NCBI RefSeq assembly: GCF_009902005.1
Contig: NZ_WUTT01000001.1
Span: forward strand, 3,006,731 to 3,070,730
Source of the DNA: Halomonas alimentaria
Lineage (GTDB): Bacteria > Pseudomonadota > Gammaproteobacteria > Pseudomonadales > Halomonadaceae
Length of the DNA: 64,000 bases
Reading direction: 5' to 3'
The position numbers and the translations under genes are program-made. The notes under the pieces were generated by a model, which did no database searches, was not told the DNA's origin, and saw nothing but the letters and a program-made list of their open reading frames with translations. Shown here piece after piece: positions 44,954-52,030 of the stretch (position 1 is its first letter; the number at the start of each line of letters is the position of its first letter).

Positions 44954-46114
44954 ATGGCGCTGAGTGACCTCTCGCGCCGCTGGCGACCGTATCCGGTCAA
45001 GGCGCCGGCCAGCGGCATGTCGCGTCGCCGCGGGTTCTGGGAGCGCGTCCACCTGGATCCCTGGCTGCTGGGCCTGCTGCTGCTGCTGATGGGCGCCGGT
45101 CTGGTGGTGATGTACAGCGCCAGCGGCCAGCGCCTCGATATCGTCATCGCCCAGGGCATCCGCTTTGGTGTAGCGCTGGGGGTGATGGTGGTGATCGCCC
45201 AGTTTGCGCCGGCCACCCTGATACGCTGGGCACTGCCGGCCTACCTGCTCGGCGTGATGATGCTGGTGGCGGTAGAGCTGGTGGGCGACATGGGCATGGG
45301 GGCCCGGCGCTGGCTGGTGATCCCCGGTGTGATCCGTTTCCAGCCCTCGGAGCTGATGAAGCTGGCGATGCCGCTGATGGTGGCCGCCTACCTCAGCCGT
45401 CGGGAGCTGCCTCCCCGGGCTCGGGATCTCGTCGTGTGTGCACTGATCGTCGGAGTGCCGGTAGTGCTGATCGCCAAGCAGCCGGACCTCGGCACCTCGC
45501 TGCTGGTGGGTGCCTCGGCGGTCTTCGTGGTGCTGCTGGCGGGACTCTCCTGGCGCATCATCGGCCTGCTTGGTGCCCTGGCCGCGGCGGCGCTACCGCT
45601 GCTGTGGATGAACATGCACGACTACCAGCGCCGCCGTGTGCTGACTTTCCTCGATCCCAATAGTGACCCGCTGGGGGCGGGCTGGAACATCATCCAGTCC
45701 ACCACCGCCATCGGCAGCGGCGGGGTGCTGGGCAAGGGCTGGATGGAAGGTACCCAGTCGCAGCTCGAGTTCCTGCCCGAGCGGCATACCGATTTCATCG
45801 TCGCGGTGCTCGGCGAGGAGTTCGGCCTGGTGGGGATGCTGGTCTTCCTGCTGCTCTACCTGCTGATCGTCTGCCGCGGGCTGTGGCTCGCCGCCGAGGC
45901 TCAGGAGACCTTCGGGCGTCTGCTGGCCGGCAGTATCATCCTGACCTTCTTCATCTACGTGTTCGTCAACGTCGGCATGGTCAGCGGCATCCTGCCGGTG
46001 GTCGGCGTGCCGCTGCCACTGGTCAGCTACGGGGGCACCTCCAGCGTGACCTTGATGGCCGGTTTCGGTATTCTCATGGCCATTCATGCCCACCGCAGGC
46101 TGCTGCCACGCTAG
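44954..46114 (+). CDS. mrdB: Rod-shape SEDS glycosyltransferase RodA (MrdB)
   Basis: Polymerises lipid II into glycan strands for cell elongation. The 386-residue polytopic protein has VMYSASGQRLDIV, MGARRWLVIPGVIRFQPSEL (with the conserved residues of the SEDS core), AKQPDLGTSLLVGAS, GWNIIQSTTAIGSGGVLGKG and PLPLVSYGGTSSVT. It is the partner of the adjacent MrdA. Confidence 0.95.
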   Translation: MALSDLSRRWRPYPVKAPASGMSRRRGFWERVHLDPWLLGLLLLLMGAGLVVMYSASGQRLDIVIAQGIRFGVALGVMVVIAQFAPATLIRWALPAYLLGVMMLVAVELVGDMGMGARRWLVIPGVIRFQPSELMKLAMPLMVAAYLSRRELPPRARDLVVCALIVGVPVVLIAKQPDLGTSLLVGASAVFVVLLAGLSWRIIGLLGALAAAALPLLWMNMHDYQRRRVLTFLDPNSDPLGAGWNIIQSTTAIGSGGVLGKGWMEGTQSQLEFLPERHTDFIVAVLGEEFGLVGMLVFLLLYLLIVCRGLWLAAEAQETFGRLLAGSIILTFFIYVFVNVGMVSGILPVVGVPLPLVSYGGTSSVTLMAGFGILMAIHAHRRLLPR

Positions 46115-46154
46115 CCACGCGACAAGGGCCGGGCACCGACAGGAGAGGCCGCAC

Positions 46155-47225
46155 ATGACGCCGTCATGCATTCAGGGAAGGAAGGGGCGCCTGGTCACAC
46201 TGGCCTGTGCCGCCCTGCTGGCCAGCTCGCCGCTGGCCGCTCAGGAGTTTGCCCCGGAGCACCACGCCGGGGCGAGTGCCCTGGTCAATGAGCTGACCGA
46301 TGCGGGGATCGAGCGCGCCTGGTTGGAGAGCGCCATGCAGCAGGCGCGCTATCGTCAGGAGGTGCTCGATGCCATGTCCGGCGCCGCCGAACGCCGCCTG
46401 CGCTGGGACGAGTATCGGGCGATCTTCCTGGATGACGAGCGTATTTACGCCGGGGTGGCCTTTCTGGAGGCCCACGCCGATGCCTTTGCCCGCGCCGAGG
46501 CGGAGTACGGCGTGCCCGAGGAGATCATCGCTGCCATCCTCGGTGTTGAGACGCGCTACGGGCGCATCACCGGCAAGCATCGGGTGATCGATTCGCTGGC
46601 GACGCTGGCCTTCCATCATCCCCGCCGTGGCGACTTCTTCCGCGGCGAGTTGGCCGCCTTCCTGGAGATCGCCTATGAACAGCAGGTCGCGCCGGATGAG
46701 CCGCTGGGCTCCTACGCCGGCGCCATGGGCTACCCGCAGTTTATCCCCACCAGCTATCGTGCCTATGCCGTGGACTTCGACGATGATGGTCTGCGCGACC
46801 TCTGGACCAACCCGGTGGATGCCATCGGCAGCGTGGCGAACTACTTCGCCGAGCACGGCTGGCGTGGCGGTGAACCGATCCTGCATGAAATCGAGGGACC
46901 CGCGACGCCCCCCGACACCATCGACTTCAACCGCGCGGCGCGAAAGCCCGCGGTGAGCGCCGGCTCCCTGCGCGACGCCGGGTTCGAGGTGCCCGCCGCG
47001 CTGGCCGACGAGCGCCGCCTGCTGCCGGTGGCACTCGAGGATGGCGAGGACAACTGGCGCTACGTGCTGGGCGACTTCAACTTCTATGTGATCACCCGCT
47101 ACAACCACAGTCATCTCTACGCCATGGCGGCGGTCGAACTGGCCGAGGCGATCGCCACGGCGCGCAATCTCGATGCCCACTGGTTGCAGGCGGTGGATGC
47201 CGATGACGAGGAGGCGCGTCCATGA
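46155..47225 (+). CDS. mltB: Membrane-bound lytic murein transglycosylase B MltB
   Basis: Cleaves peptidoglycan glycan strands. From ATG 46155 behind AGGAGAGG the product is 356 residues with a signal peptide (about 1-28, ends PLAA). The catalytic Glu is in ILGVETRYGRITGKHRVID, followed by GSYAGAMGYPQFIPTSYRAY and NPVDAIGSVANYF. I see no lipobox cysteine, so it may be soluble in the periplasm, unlike lipoprotein MltB. The protein is very acidic. It overlaps rlpA by 4 bases. Confidence 0.9.
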   Translation: MTPSCIQGRKGRLVTLACAALLASSPLAAQEFAPEHHAGASALVNELTDAGIERAWLESAMQQARYRQEVLDAMSGAAERRLRWDEYRAIFLDDERIYAGVAFLEAHADAFARAEAEYGVPEEIIAAILGVETRYGRITGKHRVIDSLATLAFHHPRRGDFFRGELAAFLEIAYEQQVAPDEPLGSYAGAMGYPQFIPTSYRAYAVDFDDDGLRDLWTNPVDAIGSVANYFAEHGWRGGEPILHEIEGPATPPDTIDFNRAARKPAVSAGSLRDAGFEVPAALADERRLLPVALEDGEDNWRYVLGDFNFYVITRYNHSHLYAMAAVELAEAIATARNLDAHWLQAVDADDEEARP

Positions 47226-48196
47226 TGCTGCGCTGGCTGCCCATTGTCCTTGCGGTCACCCTGGCCGGCTGCGCCGGTAGCGGCGGGCCCGCACCATCCG
47301 ATTCCGGCCAGGCCGCCACGGTCTCTTCCGGCGGGCGCTATGCCATGTCCGGCGACGCCTACCCCGAGGAGCCGCCGGACGTCAGCCGGGTGCCCGACGC
47401 GATTCCTCGCCATGAACCGCACTCGCGGGGCGGCAACCGCTCCAGCTACGAGGTGTGGGGCAAGACCTATCATGTGCTGCCGGACGCCAGCGGCTACGCC
47501 AAGCAGGGTACGGCCTCCTGGTATGGCGAGAAGTTCCACGGCTACGCCACCTCCAACGGCGAGATCTACGACATGTACAAGATGTCGGCCGCCCACCGCT
47601 CGCTGCCGTTGCCGACCTTTGCCCGGGTCACCAGCCTGGATAACGGTCGCTCGGTGATCGTACGGGTCAACGATCGTGGCCCCTTCCACAGCGACCGCGA
47701 GATCGACCTCTCCTACGCCGCGGCGGCGCGCCTGGATATCCTCGACAACGGCACCGGACGGGTGCGGGTCGAGGCCATCGATGTCGACCGTTGGCTCGCC
47801 GAGAACGGCGGGTCGAAAGCCGCTGCCGGCGCCGGGCGTCAGGTCGCGAGTCAGCCGGCTGCTGCCGCGACGACGTCCGTGGCCCGCGAGGCTCCTTCCG
47901 CTGCGGCCCGCCCGGCGGAGGGCCGTGCAGTCGAGCGCCGCCCGGCGGAAGGCCGCCCCGCGGATCGCCGCCCGCTCTACCTACAGGTGGCGGCGCTGGG
48001 GTCCGCCGACAGCGCCCGTGCCCTGCGAACTCGCCTGGAGAACGAGCTTTCGCGGCCAGTGCGGGTGGCCGAGGCCTCGGGGGCACATCGCGTGCAGGTG
48101 GGCCCCATCTCCGGCGCCGACCAGGTCGAGCCCCTGCGCGAAGCGCTGCAGCGTGCCGGCTTCGCCGAAAGTTTCATCGTCAAGGAGGCCGAGTGA
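47222..48196 (+). CDS. rlpA: Septal ring lytic transglycosylase RlpA
   Basis: Lipoprotein that cleaves denuded glycan at the septum. The 324-residue protein has a lipobox LAGC (Cys about residue 17). The double-psi barrel domain has GTASWYGEKFHGYATSNGE and VRVNDRGPFHSDREIDLS with catalytic Asp. A repetitive Ala/Arg/Pro linker (about 200-245) and a C-terminal SPOR domain starting LYLQVAALGSADSARAL bind denuded peptidoglycan. It lies between mltB and dacA in the usual order. Confidence 0.93.
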   Translation: MMLRWLPIVLAVTLAGCAGSGGPAPSDSGQAATVSSGGRYAMSGDAYPEEPPDVSRVPDAIPRHEPHSRGGNRSSYEVWGKTYHVLPDASGYAKQGTASWYGEKFHGYATSNGEIYDMYKMSAAHRSLPLPTFARVTSLDNGRSVIVRVNDRGPFHSDREIDLSYAAAARLDILDNGTGRVRVEAIDVDRWLAENGGSKAAAGAGRQVASQPAAAATTSVAREAPSAAARPAEGRAVERRPAEGRPADRRPLYLQVAALGSADSARALRTRLENELSRPVRVAEASGAHRVQVGPISGADQVEPLREALQRAGFAESFIVKEAE

Positions 48197-48243
48197 TCGG
48201 CCTCGATTTCCCCTTTCCAGAAAGACCTGACGAGAGTCGCCCC

Positions 48244-49455
48244 ATGAAAGAGCTGTTTTCCCTGCGTTGTGGCCGTCTGCTGCCGGTGCTGCTGGCCTGT
48301 CTGGCACTGTTCGTTGCGGCACCTGCCGTGGCTCAGGAGGTCCCGGTTCCACAGCCCCAGACCCTGATTCCCTCGCCGCCTCAGCTGGCGGCGAGCGGCT
48401 GGATCCTGATGGACGCCGACAGCGGCCGCGTGCTGGCCGAGCACAATGCCGACGAGCGCCTGCCGCCGGCTAGCCTCACCAAGCTGATGACCGCCTACCT
48501 GGTCGAGCGTGAGCTCGACCGCGGTAATATTGCCATGGACGACATGGTCCCGGTCAGCGAGAACGCCTGGCGCACCGGAGGTTCGAAGATGTTCATCGAG
48601 GTGGGGACCCAGGTCTCCATTCGAGACCTGCTCTACGGCATCATCATCCAGTCCGGCAACGATGCCAGCGTGGCAGTGGCCGAGCACCTGGCTGGCGGCG
48701 AGGCGCCCTTCGCCGATCTGATGAACCAGCACGCCGATCGCCTGGGGCTGACCAACACCAACTTCCTCAACGCCACCGGCCTGCCGGCAGAGAATCATTA
48801 CTCCACGGCCCGTGACATGGCACAACTCTCGCGCCATATCATCCAGGATTACCCGGAGCACTATAAGATCTACGCCGAGAAGTACTTCACCTACAGCGAC
48901 ATCCGCCAACCCAACCGCAACCGCCTGCTGTGGCGCGACCCCAGCGTTGACGGCCTCAAGACAGGTCATACCGAGGCGGCGGGCTACTGCCTGGTGGCCT
49001 CGGCCAAGCGTGACGACATGCGCTTGATCACGGTGGTGATGGGTACCAACTCCGAGGAGGCTCGTGCCCAGGAGACCCAGAAGCTGCTCAGCTACGGCTT
49101 CCGCTACTTCGAGACCCTCAAGCTCTATGACCGTGGCTCGGTGCTCAATACCCCCCGGGTGTGGGGCGGCGAGATCAACGAGCTGCGCGTCGGTGTCGAC
49201 GCCGACGTGGTGATGACTGTGCCGCGCGCGCGCAACGGGGAGCTCACCGCACAGCTGGATATCCAGGGCGATCTCGAGGCACCGATCCAGCAGGGCGACC
49301 GCGTCGGCACCCTGCAGGTGAGTCTTGGTGAGGAGCTCGTCGGCGAGCAGCCCCTGGTGGCCCTTGAGACGGTCGAGGAGGGCGGTTTCATCAAGAAGCT
49401 GATCGACCAGGTGCAGCGCTTCTTCTCCAACCTGATCGGCGGCTGGTTCGACTGA
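48244..49455 (+). CDS. dacA: D-alanyl-D-alanine carboxypeptidase (PBP5/6 type)
   Basis: Removes the terminal D-Ala from peptidoglycan stems. The 403-residue protein has a signal peptide (about 1-29, ends AVAQ), SxxK in PPASLTKLM (about residue 78), SGN in IQSGNDASVAVAE and KTG in VDGLKTGHTEAAGYC. A PBP5-type C-terminal domain ends in an amphipathic anchor (KKLIDQVQRFFSNLIGGWFD). dacC would be an equally good name. A strong terminator follows. Confidence 0.93.
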   Translation: MKELFSLRCGRLLPVLLACLALFVAAPAVAQEVPVPQPQTLIPSPPQLAASGWILMDADSGRVLAEHNADERLPPASLTKLMTAYLVERELDRGNIAMDDMVPVSENAWRTGGSKMFIEVGTQVSIRDLLYGIIIQSGNDASVAVAEHLAGGEAPFADLMNQHADRLGLTNTNFLNATGLPAENHYSTARDMAQLSRHIIQDYPEHYKIYAEKYFTYSDIRQPNRNRLLWRDPSVDGLKTGHTEAAGYCLVASAKRDDMRLITVVMGTNSEEARAQETQKLLSYGFRYFETLKLYDRGSVLNTPRVWGGEINELRVGVDADVVMTVPRARNGELTAQLDIQGDLEAPIQQGDRVGTLQVSLGEELVGEQPLVALETVEEGGFIKKLIDQVQRFFSNLIGGWFD

Positions 49456-49479
49456 TCGCCATCGGCCAGGTGTAACCAC

Positions 49480-49512
49480 GAGGAGCAAGCCGCTTGGGCT
49501 TGCTCCTCTTCG
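49480..49512 (+). terminator. Rho-independent terminator after dacA
   Basis: Perfect 12-bp stem GAGGAGCAAGCC / GGCTTGCTCCTC with a 5-base loop, followed by TTCGTTCG. It ends the mrdA-mrdB-mltB-rlpA-dacA run and implies a new promoter for ybeD-lipB. Confidence 0.85.
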
Positions 49513-49525
49513 TTCGGGGGGCGCA

Positions 49526-49555
49526 TTGGTCACCAGGCCTGACCTTGAGTAAAAT
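49526..49555 (+). promoter_or_regulatory. Candidate promoter of ybeD-lipB
   Basis: TAAAAT (49550-49555) as -10 with TGGTCA (49527-49532), 17 bases upstream, as a moderate -35. It lies between the dacA terminator and ybeD, 31 bases before its ATG. Confidence 0.4.
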
Positions 49556-49586
49556 AGTCGCCTATTCACGAATATCTGGAACCAGC

Positions 49587-49898
49587 ATGAACGACAAGTC
49601 GCTGCGCGACCTGCGGCGTCCCAGCCGTCCGGTCTCCGGCAAGCCGCCGAAGATCACCTTCCCGTGCCGCTACCCGCTCAAGGTGGTGGGGGACGCCGCC
49701 GATGACTTCGCCGCGGAGGTGTGCCAGATCGTCAGCCGCCACGACCCCGAGTTCGATGCCGCCGCCATGCAGGTGGTCGACAGCCGCAATGGCCGCTTCC
49801 AGTCGGTTCGGCTCACCATCCTCGCCACCGGCGAGGCCCAGCTACAGGCGCTGTTCGTCGAGCTCAAGGCCACCGGCCGTGTGCATATGGTGGTGTGA
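49587..49898 (+). CDS. ybeD: DUF493 / YbeD family protein
   Basis: Small conserved protein of ferredoxin-like fold and unclear role, almost always beside lipB. From ATG 49587 the product is 103 residues with [53 protein letters not shown] and ATGRVHMVV. It overlaps the lipB ATG by one base. A regulatory role in lipoylation is often proposed from context only. Confidence 0.88.
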   Translation: MNDKSLRDLRRPSRPVSGKPPKITFPCRYPLKVVGDAADDFAAEVCQIVSRHDPEFDAAAMQVVDSRNGRFQSVRLTILATGEAQLQALFVELKATGRVHMVV

Positions 49899-50584
49899 TG
49901 GCTGCTAGCCCCACTCTTGCACCCATCGAACTGCATCGCCTCGGCCGCCGGCCCTACGAGCCCGTCTGGCAGGCGATGCGTTCGCTCACCGATGAGCGCG
50001 ATGCCGATACCCCCGACCAGTTCTGGCTGGTCGAGCATGACCCGGTCTTCACCCAGGGGCAGGCGGGCAAGCCCGAGCACCTGCTGATGCCCGGCGATAT
50101 CCCGGTGGTGCAGACCGACCGCGGCGGGCAGGTTACCTACCACGGCCCCGGCCAGGTGGTGCTCTATCCGCTGATCGATGTGCGTCGCGCCGGACTGGGC
50201 GTGCGCGAACTGGTCAGTGCCCTTGAGAACGCGGTGATCGCCATGCTCGCCGAGCACGGGGTCGCAGCGCGGGCGCGCCCCGATGCACCGGGCGTCTATG
50301 TGGAGCAGGCGGGTGGAGGAGAAGCCAAGATCGCCTCGCTGGGACTGCGTATCCGCCGCGGCGGCAGCTTCCACGGCGTGGCGCTCAACATCGACGGTGA
50401 CCTCTCACCTTTTCAGCGCATCAACCCTTGCGGCTATGCGGGCATGGCGATGACGCGCCTGGCTGACCTGGTCGATGACTGCCCCGATGTAGAGAGGGCA
50501 GGGGAGCGCCTGGCCGAGTGCCTGGCGCGGGAGTTGGGCAGGACCCTAGCTTCAAGCCACAAGCTACAAGGAAACCCCTTGTAG
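49898..50584 (+). CDS. lipB: Octanoyl-ACP:protein transferase LipB
   Basis: Transfers octanoate from ACP to lipoyl domains. The 228-residue protein has [20 protein letters not shown], catalytic Lys in [20 protein letters not shown] and catalytic Cys in [15 protein letters not shown] start at ATG 49898 (TGATG with ybeD). The last dozen residues (from about TLASSHKLQ) and the stop codon are encoded by a dispersed repeat hairpin at 50555, so the natural C-terminus seems to have been overwritten or extended by the repeat. Confidence 0.93.
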   Translation: MAASPTLAPIELHRLGRRPYEPVWQAMRSLTDERDADTPDQFWLVEHDPVFTQGQAGKPEHLLMPGDIPVVQTDRGGQVTYHGPGQVVLYPLIDVRRAGLGVRELVSALENAVIAMLAEHGVAARARPDAPGVYVEQAGGGEAKIASLGLRIRRGGSFHGVALNIDGDLSPFQRINPCGYAGMAMTRLADLVDDCPDVERAGERLAECLARELGRTLASSHKLQGNPL

Positions 50585-50594
50585 CTCAGTGGCT
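50555..50594. repeat. AAG-heptad hairpin overlapping the lipB stop
   Basis: Words AAGCCAC AAGCTAC AAGGAAA (50554-50574), then the inverted half CCTTGTAGCT and GTGGCT. The stem AGCTACAAGG/CCTTGTAGCT is perfect and is extended by AGCCAC/GTGGCT. The lipB stop TAG (50582-50584) lies inside the right arm. It may double as a terminator, though no T-run follows. Confidence 0.8.
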
Positions 50595-50607
50595 CGGTCA
50601 GATAATT

Positions 50608-50663
50608 CTGCAGCTTGCAGCTTGCAGCTTGCAGCTTGCAGCTTGCAGCTTGCAGCTTGCAAC
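50608..50663. repeat. Heptamer array (TTGCAGC)6 with imperfect ends
   Basis: CTGCAGC, six perfect TTGCAGC (50615-50656), then TTGCAAC. The array ends one base before the lipA stop codon (50665-50667, minus strand). Same heptamer, orientation and position relative to the convergent gene as at 36681. Confidence 0.97.
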
Positions 50664-50664
50664 G

Positions 50665-51723
50665 TTATCCCACGTTAATGGCGTCGATGCGGTCGGGGTC
50701 GGGCTCCTGGCCGGGCACCTCGGCGGGGGCGGCCAGTCCCAGGTTGTTCTTCTCGAACACCCGGTCGGCGCGATAGCTCGAGCGCACCAGCGGACCCGCC
50801 GCGACCTCCATGAAGCCCTTCTCGAGTCCCAGACGACGGTAGCGGTCGAACTCCTCGGGGCTCACCCAGCGCTCCACCGGCAGGTGATTGCGGGTGGGGC
50901 GCAGGTACTGGCCCAGGGTGACGATATCCACGCCGATGGCGCGCAGATCGTCGAAGGTGGCCAGGATCTCCTCGTCGGTCTCGCCGAGGCCGAGCATCAG
51001 GCTGGTCTTGGTCAGCACCTTGGGGTTGTGGGCCTTGGCGTGGGCGAGTACATCGAGGGTCTTGCGGTAGCCAGCCCGGGGGTCGCGGACCCGATCGGTC
51101 AGGCGCTCGACGGTCTCGACGTTCTGGGCGAACACCTCGAGGCCGGAGTCGACGACCCGCTCGATGGCGGAGTGGACGCCGTCGAAGTCCGGGGTCAGCG
51201 CCTCGACCACTACCTCGGGGGTGTTGCTCTTGATGGCGCTGATGCACGCGGCGTAGTGGGCGGCGCCACCATCGTCGAGGTCGTCCCGGTCCACCGAGGT
51301 GAGTACCACGTAGCGCAGGCCCATCAGTTCCACCGACTTGGCGGTGTTGGCCGGCTCCTCGGCATCCAGCCAGCCGCCCGGGTTGCCGGTATCCACGGCG
51401 CAGAAGCGGCAGGCGCGGGTACACACCGATCCCATCAGCATGATGGTGGCGGTACCGTTGCTCCAGCACTCGCCCATGTTGGGGCAGTGTGACTCGGCGC
51501 AGACCGTGCTCAGGCGATGTTCGCTGACGTTGCGCTTGACGGCCTCGAAGCGCTCGCCACCAGGGATCTGGGCGCGCAGCCACTTCGGCTTGCGGCCCGA
51601 GACGCCGCCGCCCTCGTCCTGCTGGGAACGCTGCTTGATACCGTCCTTGATGGCGGCGAAGCCGTGCTCCGTGCGAAACTTCTTGCCGCTGGCGATGGTG
51701 GTTTTCGGGGTGCTGTCGCTCAT
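50665..51723 (-). CDS. lipA: Lipoyl synthase LipA
   Basis: Radical SAM enzyme that inserts two sulfurs into protein-bound octanoate made by LipB. The 352-residue protein has the auxiliary cluster cysteines in [19 protein letters not shown], the radical SAM motif [33 protein letters not shown] and SSYRADRVF near the end (the conserved RSSY serine). It is convergent with lipB rather than in the same operon. Confidence 0.96.
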   Translation of the reverse strand: MSDSTPKTTIASGKKFRTEHGFAAIKDGIKQRSQQDEGGGVSGRKPKWLRAQIPGGERFEAVKRNVSEHRLSTVCAESHCPNMGECWSNGTATIMLMGSVCTRACRFCAVDTGNPGGWLDAEEPANTAKSVELMGLRYVVLTSVDRDDLDDGGAAHYAACISAIKSNTPEVVVEALTPDFDGVHSAIERVVDSGLEVFAQNVETVERLTDRVRDPRAGYRKTLDVLAHAKAHNPKVLTKTSLMLGLGETDEEILATFDDLRAIGVDIVTLGQYLRPTRNHLPVERWVSPEEFDRYRRLGLEKGFMEVAAGPLVRSSYRADRVFEKNNLGLAAPAEVPGQEPDPDRIDAINVG

Positions 51724-52030
51724 TGGGTGTGAGCCCCTCCGCTCGGCGTCGTTCGGGCCGGCGTGGCCATATTGCCCGTTATGTAGGGCGTTGGCCTGGC
51801 CCGCCTTGGCGCTGTTGGGTTGCTGGTAACAGGCGCCAATTTACCATAGCTGCGCGCACTCGGCATGGTATCGGAGGGCGCCTGGATCTGTGCCGGAGGC
51901 GTCCCGGGGGATCCGGGAAGCGAGATCGGACTCGTCGTGGCCAGAAAAGTGCGTTATATTGCAATGCAGCAAAGACCGGATTGACGACCCGAGTTCCCTT
52001 TCCCCTGATCGCCAACGCCAGGAGGTCACC
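51724..52030. other. Divergent intergenic region, lipA / DUF3141 gene
   Basis: 307 bases without a gene. It must hold the promoters of lipA and the DUF3141 gene. On the plus strand I see TATATT (51955-51960) as a possible -10 merging into a TGC-rich inverted repeat (51959-51972), and a consensus AGGAGGT ribosome site at 52020-52026. No credible coding frame or terminator is visible. Confidence 0.6.
51959..51972 (+). promoter_or_regulatory. TGC-rich inverted repeat, PhaR-like operator candidate
   Basis: TTGC-AATGCA-GCAA, overlapping a TATATT -10. TGC-rich dyads of this sort are bound by PhaR-type regulators in front of polyhydroxyalkanoate genes in other bacteria. The link is inferred from resemblance and from the PhaC-like downstream gene. 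Confidence 0.35.
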
